From assembly GCF_016863135.1 (NCBI RefSeq), contig NZ_BOOH01000012.1, positions 62,001 to 126,000 on the forward strand: DNA of 64,000 nt, in the 5' to 3' direction. Positions within the stretch are counted from its first letter, which is position 1; the number at the start of each line of letters is the position of its first letter. A program made the translations under genes and the position numbers. The notes under the pieces are model-generated. The model was not told the DNA's origin. It searched no databases and saw nothing but the letters and a program-made list of their open reading frames with translations. Below are positions 52,182 through 60,874 of this stretch, in pieces. The stretch is from Planobispora longispora (GTDB taxonomy: Bacteria > Actinomycetota > Actinomycetes > Streptosporangiales > Streptosporangiaceae).

Positions 52182-53525
52182 TTACTCCTCCGAAATGAAG
52201 ACGTTCTTGGTCTCGGTGAACGCGGACAGCGCGTCGGGGCCCAGCTCGCGGCCGAGACCCGACTGCTTGAAGCCCCCGAACGGGGTCCAGTAGCGCACCG
52301 ACGAATGGGAGTTCACGCTCAGGTTCCCCGCCTCGACGGCGCGCGCCACCCGCAGCGCCCGCCCGACGTCGCGGGTCCAGATCGACCCGCTCAGCCCGTA
52401 ACGCGTGTCGTTGGCGATCCGTACGGCCTCCGCCTCCCCGTCGAACGGCACCACCGACACCACCGGCCCGAAGATCTCCTCGGTGAAGGCCGGGTCGGTC
52501 GCCTCCGGGGTGAGCACCGTCGCCGGGAACCAGAAGCCCGGCCCGGACGGGCACGACCCCTGCAGATGCGGCGTGCCGGTGACGAAGGAGGCCACCCGGT
52601 CCCGGTGCGCGGCGCTGATCAGCGGGCCCATCTCGACGGCCTCGTCGAGCGGGTCGCCGACCTTCACGCCGAGCACCGCCGCAGAGAGGCGCTCCATGAA
52701 CTCGTCGTAGACGGAACGCTCCACCAGCACCCGCGAGCGCGCGCAGCAGTCCTGGCCCGCGTTGTCGAAGACCGCGTAGGGAGCCGTGGCGGCGGCCTTG
52801 GCGACGTCGGCGTCGGCGAAGACGATGTTGGCGCTCTTGCCGCCCAGCTCCAGCGTGAGCCGCTTGACCTGCCCGGCGCACGTCGCGGCGATCCGCTTGC
52901 CGACCTCGGTCGAGCCGGTGAACACGATCTTCGCCACGTCCGGGTGCTCGACCAGCCGGGCGCCCGCCGTCTCGCCCTCTCCGGGGATCACCTGCAGCAC
53001 GCCCTCGGGCAGGCCCGCCTCCAGCGCCAGCTCGGCCAGGCGCAGCGCGGTCAGCGGCGTCTGCTCGGCGGGTTTGACGACCACCGTGTTGCCCGCCGCC
53101 AGCGCCGGGGCGACCCCCCACGTCATGATGACCATCGGGAAGTTCCACGGCACGATCACCCCGACCACGCCCAGCGGTTCGGCGAACGTCACGTCCAGTC
53201 CGCCGGGCACCGGGATCTGCTTGCCGTGGTTGCGCTCGGGCGCCCCGGCGTAGAAGTCCAGCACGTCGCGGACGTTGCCCGCCTCCCAGCGGGCGTTGCC
53301 GATCGTGTGCCCGGCGTTGGCGACCTCCAGCGCGGCCAGCTCGCCGGCGCAGGCGTCCACCAGCGCCGCGAACCGGCGCAGCAGCCGGGCGCGGTCGCCC
53401 GGGGCGACGGCGCGCCAGGCCGGGAACGCGGCCCCGGCCCGCTCCACCGCGCGGTCCACCTCGGCGGCGCCGGCGAGCTCCACCTCGGCGACGACCTCCT
53501 CGGTCGCCGGATTGATGATCTTCAT
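52182..53525 (-). CDS. Aldehyde dehydrogenase family protein (PuuC-like role)
   Basis: A 447-residue NAD(P)-dependent enzyme. The oxyanion asparagine is in VIVPWNFPMVIMTWG, the cofactor loop IVFTGSTEVGKRI, the general base E226 in LELGGKSANIVFADADV and the nucleophile C260 in FDNAGQDCCARSRV. It lacks about 40-50 residues found at the N-terminus of many ALDHs, like other members of this actinomycete cluster type. ATG 53525 follows the upstream gene by 2 nt. It would oxidise the aldehyde left after oxidation of a gamma-glutamylated amine. The gene lies in a much longer open frame whose upstream part is a shadow. Confidence 0.9.
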   Translation of the reverse strand: MKIINPATEEVVAEVELAGAAEVDRAVERAGAAFPAWRAVAPGDRARLLRRFAALVDACAGELAALEVANAGHTIGNARWEAGNVRDVLDFYAGAPERNHGKQIPVPGGLDVTFAEPLGVVGVIVPWNFPMVIMTWGVAPALAAGNTVVVKPAEQTPLTALRLAELALEAGLPEGVLQVIPGEGETAGARLVEHPDVAKIVFTGSTEVGKRIAATCAGQVKRLTLELGGKSANIVFADADVAKAAATAPYAVFDNAGQDCCARSRVLVERSVYDEFMERLSAAVLGVKVGDPLDEAVEMGPLISAAHRDRVASFVTGTPHLQGSCPSGPGFWFPATVLTPEATDPAFTEEIFGPVVSVVPFDGEAEAVRIANDTRYGLSGSIWTRDVGRALRVARAVEAGNLSVNSHSSVRYWTPFGGFKQSGLGRELGPDALSAFTETKNVFISEE

Positions 53526-53527
53526 GC

Positions 53528-54871
53528 TCACATCCGCTCGAATCCCCGGAACAGCTCCCAGTCGGTGACCGCCGCCTCGAAGGCGGTCAGCTCGACCCGG
53601 GCGTTGTTCGCGTAGTGCGCCACGACGTCCTCGCCGAAGGCCTCCCGGGCGACCTTCGAGCCCTCCCACAGCTCCAGCGCGTCGCGCAGGGTGTGCGGGA
53701 CGGTCTCGGCGTCCGAGGAGTAGGCGTTCCCGGTGAACGCCTCCTCCAGCTCCAGCCCGTTCTCGACGCCGTGCAGCCCGGCGGCGATCATCGCCGCGAC
53801 CGCGAGGTAGGGGTTGACGTCGCCGCCGGGGACCCGGTTCTCGATCCGCAGCGACGGCCCGTGCCCGACCAGCCGCATCGCGCAGGTCCGGTTGTCCACG
53901 CCCCACTTGACCGCGGTGGGGGCGAAGCTGCCCTGGACGTACCGCTTGTAGGAGTTGATGTTCGGGGCGTGCATCAGGGTCATCTCGCGCAGGCAGGCCA
54001 GCTGCCCGGCGATGAAGCGCCGCCCGGTCTCGGAGAGCCCGTGCGGGCCGTCGCCGGCCATGACCGGTTCGCCCTCCGGGGTCCGCAGGGACAGGTGGAT
54101 GTGGCAGGAGTTGCCCTCCCGCTGGTTCGGCTTGGCCATGAAGGTCAGCGACATGCCCTCCTGGGCGGCGATCTCCTTGGCCCCGTTCTTGTAGATGACG
54201 TGGTTGTCGCAGGTGGCGGTCGCCTCGGTGAAGCGGAAGGCGATCTCGTGCTGGCCGAGGTTGCACTCGCCCTTGGCCGACTCGACGTACATCCCGGCGC
54301 CCTCCATGCCGAGCCGGATCCGGCGCAGCAGCGGCTCCACCCGGGCGGTGCCGAGCAGGGAGTAGTCGACGTTGTAGAGGTTGGCCGGGGTCAGGTCCCG
54401 GTAGGCCCTGCGCCAGGCGTCCTCGTAGGTGTCGGCGTAGACCACGAACTCCAGTTCGGTGCCGACGAACGCCCGCCAGCCGCGTTCCCGGAGCCGGGCG
54501 AGCTGCCCGAGCAGGACCTGCCGGGGCGAGGGGGTCACGTCCGTGCCGTCCTCCCACACCAGGTCGGCCATGAGCATGGCGGTGCCCTCCTGCCAGGGCA
54601 CTCTGCGCAGGGTGGACAGGTCGGGCCGCATCACGAAGTCCCCGTACCCCTGATCCCACGACGACATGGCGTAACCGGCCACCGTGTTCATGTCCACGTC
54701 CACCGCGAGCAGGTAGCTGCAGCCCTCCGCGGCGTGCTCGGCCACCTCCTCCAGGAAGTAGCGCGCCGCCAGGCGCTTGCCCTGGAGCCGCCCCTGCATG
54801 TCGGCGACCGCCAGCAGCACCGTGTCGATCCGTCCCGCCCCCACCTCGTCGCGAAGCTCGCTGAGGTTCAC
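53528..54871 (-). CDS. Glutamine synthetase-family ligase (gamma-glutamyl-amine synthetase type)
   Basis: A 447-residue type I glutamine-synthetase homologue that ligates glutamate to an amine. MNLSELRDEVGAGRIDTVLL at the start, VGTELEFVVYADTYEDAW and CNLGQHEIAFRFTEA carry the metal-binding glutamates, KPNQREGNSCHIHLSL gives the glutamate-site histidine, and ENRVPGGDVNPYLAVAAMIA the ATP end. The adenylylation tyrosine region of true GlnA is not evident. In Streptomyces such proteins (GlnA3, GlnA4) act on polyamines or ethanolamine; this fits the operon, but the amine is unknown. Confidence 0.87.
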   Translation of the reverse strand: MNLSELRDEVGAGRIDTVLLAVADMQGRLQGKRLAARYFLEEVAEHAAEGCSYLLAVDVDMNTVAGYAMSSWDQGYGDFVMRPDLSTLRRVPWQEGTAMLMADLVWEDGTDVTPSPRQVLLGQLARLRERGWRAFVGTELEFVVYADTYEDAWRRAYRDLTPANLYNVDYSLLGTARVEPLLRRIRLGMEGAGMYVESAKGECNLGQHEIAFRFTEATATCDNHVIYKNGAKEIAAQEGMSLTFMAKPNQREGNSCHIHLSLRTPEGEPVMAGDGPHGLSETGRRFIAGQLACLREMTLMHAPNINSYKRYVQGSFAPTAVKWGVDNRTCAMRLVGHGPSLRIENRVPGGDVNPYLAVAAMIAAGLHGVENGLELEEAFTGNAYSSDAETVPHTLRDALELWEGSKVAREAFGEDVVAHYANNARVELTAFEAAVTDWELFRGFERM

Positions 54872-54957
54872 ACGCCCTCCTCGCCGGAGTCTTATTGGGC
54901 TAGTGTCAGACCATTGATGTGCACGAAGGTTGGCTTGTCAAGAGCCGGAGGGAAGAT

Positions 54958-55689
54958 TTGGACGAGTCGCCGCGACTGACGACCGTGCTGCGGCCGGTGC
55001 GGGCGGGCAACGCCTTCGAGGAGACCGTGGAACGGTTGCTCCAGGCCATCAAACTCGGGATCGTCGCCGAGAAGCTGCCGCCCGAGCGCGAGCTCGCCGC
55101 GCGGCTGGGCATCAGCCGCGTCACCCTGCGCGAGGCGATCCGCGCCCTGCAGGAGGCGGGCTACCTCGATGTGCGGCGCGGCAGGTACGGCGGCGCGTTC
55201 GTCACCTACAGCCCGCCGGAGCCGGGCAGCGAGGACCTGCGCAGGGCCGTGGCCGACATGGGCACCGACGAGCTGGACGACGCCCTCACCTTCCGGATGG
55301 CCGTGGAGTGCGGGGCGGCCCGCGTGCTGGCCACCGCCGCGCTGGCCGGGGGGCTGAGTGAGGAACGGCGCGGAGAGCTCCGCCGCCGCCTGGCGGAGGT
55401 CAACTCCGCGGGCCCGGACGACTACCGCCGCCTGGACACCGCCTTCCACCTGTGCGTCGCCGAGCTGACCGGCTCCCCGCTGCTGGCCGCCGCCTGCGCC
55501 GACGCCCGGCTCCGGGTCACCGACCTGCTCAACGCCATCCCGATCCTGCAGCGCAACATCGAGCACGCCGCCGCGCAGCACGAGGCGATCGTGACCGCGA
55601 TCCTGGCCGGAGACCCCGACGCCGCCGCCCGCGCGGTGGCCGAGCACCTGGAGGGCACGGCCGCGCTCCTGCGCGGCTTCCTCGCGTGA
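54958..55689 (+). CDS. FadR/GntR family transcriptional regulator
   Basis: A 243-residue regulator. The winged helix is LPPERELAARLGISRVTLRE with AIRALQEAGYLDVRRG; the C-terminal all-helical FCD domain has RRLDTAFHLCVAELTGSPLL and the metal-ligand histidine in QHEAIVTAILAG. TTG 54958 is chosen because GGAGGG at 54947-54952 lies 5 nt upstream; GTG 54919 is an alternative. It diverges from the amine operon and most likely controls it; the TAGTGTCAGACCA segment at 54901-54913 resembles a GntR operator half. Confidence 0.88.
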   Translation: MDESPRLTTVLRPVRAGNAFEETVERLLQAIKLGIVAEKLPPERELAARLGISRVTLREAIRALQEAGYLDVRRGRYGGAFVTYSPPEPGSEDLRRAVADMGTDELDDALTFRMAVECGAARVLATAALAGGLSEERRGELRRRLAEVNSAGPDDYRRLDTAFHLCVAELTGSPLLAAACADARLRVTDLLNAIPILQRNIEHAAAQHEAIVTAILAGDPDAAARAVAEHLEGTAALLRGFLA

Positions 55690-55752
55690 GGTGACTCCCG
55701 AGTTTCCCCGGGTAACCCGGTTACCGGGTTTCCTCGCATAGTCTCGACGGAC

Positions 55753-56532
55753 ATGGGGGACTGGTTTCAGCAGCGCATCATGGAGACGGGACGGCTACCG
55801 CTGTTCTGCTTCTTCGTCGCGCTGATCCTCGCCTTCGTCTTCACCCGCATCAACGTCCGCCTCATCCGCGCCAAGGTCGGCTGGTTCCGCAACGTCAACG
55901 TCGGCGAGATGCACATCCACCACGTGGTGTTCGGCGTGGTGCTGCTCCTGCTCGCCGGGGTCGCCGGGCTGCTGGTCTCGGGCGTCTCGCAGACCTGGTA
56001 CGCCGTGACCGCCGCCGTCTTCGGCATCGGCGCGGCGCTGGTCCTCGACGAGTTCGCGCTGATCCTGCACCTGCACGACGTCTACTGGGAGGAGGAGGGC
56101 CGCACCTCGGTCGACGCGGTGTTCGTCGCGATCGCGGTCACCGGCCTGCTCCTGCTCGGCCTGCGCCCGCTGGGCTGGGAAGACTCCGACGGCACCCCGC
56201 AGGGCACCTGGCTGACGGTCGGCCTGATCGTGGCCAACCTGCTGCTCGCGGTCGTCACCCTGCTCAAGGGCAAGATCTGGACCGGGCTGGTGGGCCTGTT
56301 CGTCCCGGTCCTGCTGGTCCCCGGGGCGATCCGGCTGGCCCGCCCCGGTTCGCCCTGGGCCCACTGGTTCTTCGCCCCCGGCTCCCGCCGTCCCCGCCCC
56401 GGCAAGATGGCCCGCGCCGTCCGCAGGGAGAAACGCTGGCGCCACCCGGTGATCCAAGCCAAGATCGCCTTCCAGGAGTTCGTCTCCGGCCGCCACGACC
56501 TGCCCTCCACCCGGCTGCGCTCCCGCCGGTAG
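55753..56532 (+). CDS. Polytopic membrane protein with histidine-rich motifs, unknown function
   Basis: A 259-residue protein with about six membrane helices. Two histidine clusters stand out: GEMHIHHVVFGVV near residue 55 and LILHLHDVYWEEEG near residue 108. Close to helix ends, these could bind a metal or haem. The C-terminal 60 residues are basic (RRPRPGKMARAVRREKRWRH) and cytoplasmic. The gene follows the GntR regulator by 63 nt with no overlap and has no recognisable family in my reading; it is conserved-looking rather than spurious (strong G/C third position). Confidence 0.75.
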   Translation: MGDWFQQRIMETGRLPLFCFFVALILAFVFTRINVRLIRAKVGWFRNVNVGEMHIHHVVFGVVLLLLAGVAGLLVSGVSQTWYAVTAAVFGIGAALVLDEFALILHLHDVYWEEEGRTSVDAVFVAIAVTGLLLLGLRPLGWEDSDGTPQGTWLTVGLIVANLLLAVVTLLKGKIWTGLVGLFVPVLLVPGAIRLARPGSPWAHWFFAPGSRRPRPGKMARAVRREKRWRHPVIQAKIAFQEFVSGRHDLPSTRLRSRR

Positions 56533-56581
56533 CGATCTGCGCACCCCTGATATATCCAGACCAGGTGGGCATACTTGGGAT

Positions 56582-57274
56582 GTGACGGACTTCCCCCCGT
56601 TCCAAGAGCGGATCCTGCATGCCGTGCTGCCCGTCTGCGACCGGTTCGGGCTGGTGCTGGCGGGAGGGCATGCCCTGAGGATGCACGGGTTCACCGACCG
56701 GCCGGGCGGGGACGTCGACTTCGCGACGGCGGCGGAGGCGCCGCTGCCGGAGATCGCGGACGGCATGGCGGAGGCCGTACGGAAGGCGGGGCTGGACGCC
56801 GAGGTGCGGGAGGCGACGCCGCGCGTGAGCTGCCTGATCGTGACCGACCCGGTGACCGGCCAGGAGGGCGGGCTCGGGCTGCTGCGGGAGGCGCTCCAGC
56901 AGCGACCGGTGCTCTTCGGCGAGCTGCCCGTCATGGCGCTGGACGACCTCGTCGGGCTCAAGGTCCGCACCCTCCACGAGCGCGGTCTCGCGCGCGACGT
57001 CGCCGACGTCGCGGCGGTCTCGGACCTGTACGGCCTCCGCGAGCTGGAGCGTCTGGCCCGCCTGCACAGCGAGGAGTTCTCCCTCGCGGAGCTGGTGATG
57101 CGCCTGGAGTTCGTCGACCTCATCGCGGACGAGGAGTTCGAGGCCTACGGCCTGGACGGGGAGCGGATCAGGGAGATCCGCCTGTTCGCCACCGCGTGGG
57201 TGGAGGACATCAAGCTCCGCCGGGCCGACGAGGGCGACGCCGAGTACGACTCCGACGTCCCCGAACTCGACTGA
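56582..57274 (+). CDS. AbiEii/AbiGii-type nucleotidyltransferase-fold protein
   Basis: A 230-residue protein. The nucleotidyltransferase core has GGHALRMHGFTDRPGGDVDF, the G-G/H...D-x-D pattern of AbiEii-like toxins, and ALDDLVGLKVRTLHERGLAR, with a conserved DVADV helix. Such proteins modify tRNA or act as abortive-infection toxins with an AbiEi antitoxin; no AbiEi-like gene lies next to it, so it may be a housekeeping-type relative. It starts GTG 56582 without a clear ribosome-binding site, possibly leaderless. Confidence 0.75.
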   Translation: MTDFPPFQERILHAVLPVCDRFGLVLAGGHALRMHGFTDRPGGDVDFATAAEAPLPEIADGMAEAVRKAGLDAEVREATPRVSCLIVTDPVTGQEGGLGLLREALQQRPVLFGELPVMALDDLVGLKVRTLHERGLARDVADVAAVSDLYGLRELERLARLHSEEFSLAELVMRLEFVDLIADEEFEAYGLDGERIREIRLFATAWVEDIKLRRADEGDAEYDSDVPELD

Positions 57275-57364
57275 CGGCCTCGCGACCCCCGACGGTCACT
57301 TTCTGTGCATGGCGCGTCATTTTTAGGGCAGGTGATGATCCATCCTGACGAAAGGGTGGAACCC

Positions 57365-57568
57365 ATGAAGCTTATGGAGAAACTTAACCTGCGTGAGCTG
57401 AAGGCCCGGGCCAAGCGCCGGATGGGGCACCGGATCGGGGACCGCCGCCTGGCCGCCGAGGGGCGGACCGAGGAGGCGGAGGCGAAGCTGCTGAAGACCC
57501 AGGACGAGATCCTGGAGGCCGTGGCCGAGATGCGCCGGGAGTACGGCCTCCGCCGCCGCCTCCGCTGA
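57365..57568 (+). CDS. Small basic protein, CsbD-like
   Basis: A 67-residue, highly charged helical protein. KLNLRELKARAKRRMGHRIG and DRRLAAEGRTEEAEAKLLKT resemble the repeat unit of CsbD-family stress proteins (G-D-x-x-L-x-A-E-G). Family membership is suggested, not certain. ATG 57365 is preferred to the upstream in-frame ATG because a G-rich Shine-Dalgarno-like site (GGTGGAA) lies 3 nt before it. Confidence 0.55.
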   Translation: MKLMEKLNLRELKARAKRRMGHRIGDRRLAAEGRTEEAEAKLLKTQDEILEAVAEMRREYGLRRRLR

Positions 57569-57595
57569 GTCCCCGGCTGCCGGGCGCGGTGGCGG

Positions 57596-59398
57596 TCACG
57601 CCGCGCCGGTGAGACCGCGCACAGCCAGGCCGAGACCGAGCAAGACCACGACGAGGGCGGTTCCGACCGGGGCGAGGGCCGAGGCTCGGGCCGCGAGGCC
57701 GTGGCCCACCCCCCCGAACCGGTCGAGCCGTCCCGCGAGTTTGACCAGGAGCAGACCGGTGGCCGTGAGGGTGGCCGCCATGCCCAGGCCGTAGGCGAGG
57801 ACGAGCGCGACCCCGAACCAGGTCCGCCCGAGCGCGATCGCGCCGAGCAGGACGACGAGCGCCGAGGGGCTCGGAACCAGGCCGCCGGCGATCCCCATGC
57901 CCACCAGCCCGCGCCGCGACCCCGCGGAGGCGGGCGCGGGGTCGTGCCCGCGGGAGACCGGTGGGGGCGGCGCGTCGTCCGGTTCCCGGGAGGACGGCGC
58001 GCCGTCCGCCTCCAGGAGCGCCACCCGGCCGTCCGGCCGGGCCGGGTGCCCGTGGCGGTGGGCGGCGCCGTCAACGGGACTCCCACGGTCATGAGCCGGG
58101 CCGTGCTCATGTCCCTGTCCGTGACCATGTCCGTGTCCGTGACCATGACCGAAATGTCCGTGGCCGAAGTGCCCGTGCCCGTGTCCGTGGCCGTGGCCGT
58201 GACCGGGGGCTTCGCCGGTGCGGTAGGCGCGCCAGGCGGTCTGCAGGAGCCGGGCGCCGACGGCGGTGATCAGCAGGCCGCTGGCCACGCCGAGCCAGCC
58301 GAGCACGGACTCCCCGGTGAGGAACGAGAAGGCGCTCAGCAGCAGGCCCACCACGAGGACGCCCAGGGTGTGGGTCACGGTCACGGTCGCGCCGACGACC
58401 AGGGCGTCGCGCGGCCGGCCGCGCCGTCCGGCCAGGTAGGCGGCCATGATGGTCTTGCCGTGCCCCGGGATGAGCGCGTGCCCGGCGCCCAGGAGCACGG
58501 CGATGCCCACCGCGAGCAGGCCGAGGGGGACCGTCAGCGAGCCGGAGCCGACCAGGTCGGTGAACGCGCGGTCGAGCCGGGCGAGGGCGTCGCCGAACGG
58601 TCCCACGGAGATCAGGGGGGAAACGGCCGGGGCGGATTCGGTTCCGGCGCCGGTTCCCGTGCCGGCGTCACCACCGAATCCGTCCCCGGCCGCGTTCCCG
58701 GTCTCGGGGCCGGTCCCGGGCGTGAGGGTCAGCCGCGCCGTACGCTGGTCGAGCGGGCTGGTCAGCAGGTCGTCGGGATACTTCCGGAGTTCCTCGCTCA
58801 CGCTCGTCCCCGGTACGGACGCCTCGGCCAGCCGCACCCCGCCGCCCGCGACCGCGGTGATCTCCCGCCAGCCCAGCCGGTCGGGCAGGAAGCCGTCCTC
58901 GAACTCCACCGCCCGCGGCGCGGCCACGGTCGCGGCCAGCGAGCAGGTCAGGCGGCTGGTCTCCAGGCCGCCCTCGCCCGGCTCGTAGGCGAACGCCGAG
59001 GAGGCGACCCGCCAGGCGGCCGCCGTCCCGTTCACGGTCAGCCGCTGCGCGGCGGCCAGTTCCCCGCAGCGGGCGGCGCCGTACGCCGACCGCTCCGGCG
59101 GCGAGACCGTCCCCGACCCGTCGGCGTCCACCGTCGCTCTGGTTTGCAGGGTGGGCAGCTCGGCGCTGTCGACGACGGCGAGGTTCTCCACCCGGTCCGG
59201 GGCGATCTTCAGGCCGTTGTAGTGGTTGACGGTGAATCTGCCCAGCGGGTGCGCGACCACCTCGGACGCGGTGACCCCGGCGGCCGGGGCGGCGGACGCG
59301 GAGGCGGGGGCGGCCGTCAGGGCGAGCGCCGCGCACAGGGCCACGAGGCCGGAGGCGGCCGAGGCGGCCGCCGGGCGGAGCGTCGTTCGGGAGATCAT
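57596..59398 (-). CDS. Secreted/membrane NicO-type nickel/cobalt transporter with His-rich loop
   Basis: A 600-residue protein. A signal peptide (residues 1-37) is followed by a ~240-residue extracytoplasmic domain (HPLGRFTVNHYNGLKIAPDR at the start) and then six membrane helices of the NicO family with the H-x4-D-like GAGHALIPGHGKTIMAAYLA. A long loop contains GHGHGHGHGHGHF and many further His pairs before HRHGHPARPD. The extracytoplasmic domain plus NicO is the arrangement found in actinomycetes downstream of DUF4331 and TPR genes, as here. Metal choice (Ni2+, Co2+) is unproven. ATG 59398 gives the signal peptide. Confidence 0.82.
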   Translation of the reverse strand: MISRTTLRPAAASAASGLVALCAALALTAAPASASAAPAAGVTASEVVAHPLGRFTVNHYNGLKIAPDRVENLAVVDSAELPTLQTRATVDADGSGTVSPPERSAYGAARCGELAAAQRLTVNGTAAAWRVASSAFAYEPGEGGLETSRLTCSLAATVAAPRAVEFEDGFLPDRLGWREITAVAGGGVRLAEASVPGTSVSEELRKYPDDLLTSPLDQRTARLTLTPGTGPETGNAAGDGFGGDAGTGTGAGTESAPAVSPLISVGPFGDALARLDRAFTDLVGSGSLTVPLGLLAVGIAVLLGAGHALIPGHGKTIMAAYLAGRRGRPRDALVVGATVTVTHTLGVLVVGLLLSAFSFLTGESVLGWLGVASGLLITAVGARLLQTAWRAYRTGEAPGHGHGHGHGHGHFGHGHFGHGHGHGHGHGQGHEHGPAHDRGSPVDGAAHRHGHPARPDGRVALLEADGAPSSREPDDAPPPPVSRGHDPAPASAGSRRGLVGMGIAGGLVPSPSALVVLLGAIALGRTWFGVALVLAYGLGMAATLTATGLLLVKLAGRLDRFGGVGHGLAARASALAPVGTALVVVLLGLGLAVRGLTGAA

Positions 59399-59484
59399 GC
59401 GAACCTCGGGTCGTTCGGGGGGCCGGGGGACGGAGCCGTGGACGGAGCCGGGGCCTCGCCTGCCCGGGGCCAGGAGGGGGGAGG

Positions 59485-60789
59485 TCAGGAGAACCTGGCC
59501 AGCGCGGGCAGGCGAGGAGAGAAGGCGGGATTGGCCCTGCGGGCCTCGGCGGCGGACTTCCCGGCCCGCTCGGTGAGACCCGCGGCGCGCTCGATCTCGG
59601 CGCGGTGGTGCAGCAGGAGGGCGTTGCGCCAGCCGGTCGCGGTGGCCTTCCTCGCGTACGGCAGAGCCTCCTCGCTGCGGCCGTCCCGGTGCAGCGCCCA
59701 GGCCAGGGCGTCGGCGGCGACCAGGTTGGGGTTGCGGGCGTACTCGGCCCGGGCGTACGCGACGGCCTCGGCGGGGGAGCCGTGGTCCGCCTCGTACTCG
59801 GCCCAGGTCACGTCGTCCCGCACCCCCGCGCCCGTCATCAGGTCCCGCTGCGCCCGCAGCAGGGTCCACTGGCCGGACGGATCCCCGCCCGAGGCGCGGA
59901 TCACCTCGGCGTACTCGATCACGTACTGGGGCAGGGGGAGCCGCTCGACCACGGTCGCGTACAGGTCGAGGGCCTCGGCCGTCCGGCCGTCGAGCGCCGC
60001 GGCCCGGGCGGTGCCGGCCAGCGCCGGGGTGAACCCGGGGGCGGCCCGCAGCGCCAGGCGGTACCGCTCCGAGGCGCCGGCCAGGTCGCCGGAGTGCAGA
60101 GCGAGCTCGCCCAGGGAGTAGTGGCAGTAGGCGACGTCGTCAAGGGAGAAGGCGTCGCCGAGGGCGCGATCCAGCATGCGGCGGGCCCCGGCGCGGTCGC
60201 CCCGGAGCTCGGCGGCGTAGGCGGCCCGGGTGAAGGACGCGACGCCGGGCCGCAGCTCCATCATCCGGTCGATCGCCCGCTCCGCCTCGCCGTACCGGCC
60301 GAGCTGGGTGTAGGCGTCGGCGAGCACCGCCTGGGCGCCGGGGCCGTAGGGGTTGGCGTCGGCCGACAGCCGCGCCAGCCGTACGGCCTCGGTGAAGTCG
60401 TGGCGGCCGGCGGCGAGGGCGGCCTGGCCGGTCAGGGCGGCGAAGTTGCCCGGCTTCAGCGCGGCCGAGCGGGCCAGCGCCTGCTCGGCCTTCGGGTAGA
60501 AGGACGGGTCGGCGGTGATGCGCGCCTGCTGGACGTAGGCGGCGCCGAGGCTCGCCCACGCCTGGTCGTCCTCGGGCAGGCGGCGCAGCCGGTTGGTCAG
60601 CGCGTCGATCGCGTCCCGCGTGGAGGCGGCCGAGACGGGGACCTCGCCGAGCGAGCCGGGGACCGGCCCGCGCGCGAGGGCGGCCGCCGAGGGGGTCGGC
60701 GACGGCTCGCCGGGGATCAGCGCGGCCCCCGCGGTCAGCGCCCCGGCCAGCGCCAGGACGGCGATCCCCGCCTTGGTGGAAGTCTTCAC
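59485..60789 (-). CDS. Exported TPR protein
   Basis: A 434-residue protein. An N-terminal signal/anchor helix (AGIAVLALAGALTAGAALIP) precedes about ten TPR-type repeats from residue 65 to the end, e.g. LARSAALKPGNFAALTGQAA and AERAIDRMMELRPGVASFTR. It lies between the DUF4331 and NicO genes, 86 nt from each, in a conserved three-gene order, so it probably scaffolds or assembles with the exported DUF4331 protein. No enzymatic motif. Confidence 0.85.
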   Translation of the reverse strand: MKTSTKAGIAVLALAGALTAGAALIPGEPSPTPSAAALARGPVPGSLGEVPVSAASTRDAIDALTNRLRRLPEDDQAWASLGAAYVQQARITADPSFYPKAEQALARSAALKPGNFAALTGQAALAAGRHDFTEAVRLARLSADANPYGPGAQAVLADAYTQLGRYGEAERAIDRMMELRPGVASFTRAAYAAELRGDRAGARRMLDRALGDAFSLDDVAYCHYSLGELALHSGDLAGASERYRLALRAAPGFTPALAGTARAAALDGRTAEALDLYATVVERLPLPQYVIEYAEVIRASGGDPSGQWTLLRAQRDLMTGAGVRDDVTWAEYEADHGSPAEAVAYARAEYARNPNLVAADALAWALHRDGRSEEALPYARKATATGWRNALLLHHRAEIERAAGLTERAGKSAAEARRANPAFSPRLPALARFS

Positions 60790-60874
60790 AATCGCTCCCC
60801 TGAACAGTGGCTGCCCTTGAGCAGTGACTGCCCTGACCGGGGGCGGGACCCGTCCGGGCCCCGCCCCCGCCGGG

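Noticed and set aside
52182..54659. 825-residue frame containing the aldehyde dehydrogenase
   Set aside because: Only the part from ATG 53525 onward is the enzyme; the upstream 378 residues are an out-of-frame reading of the glutamine-synthetase-like gene on the same strand.
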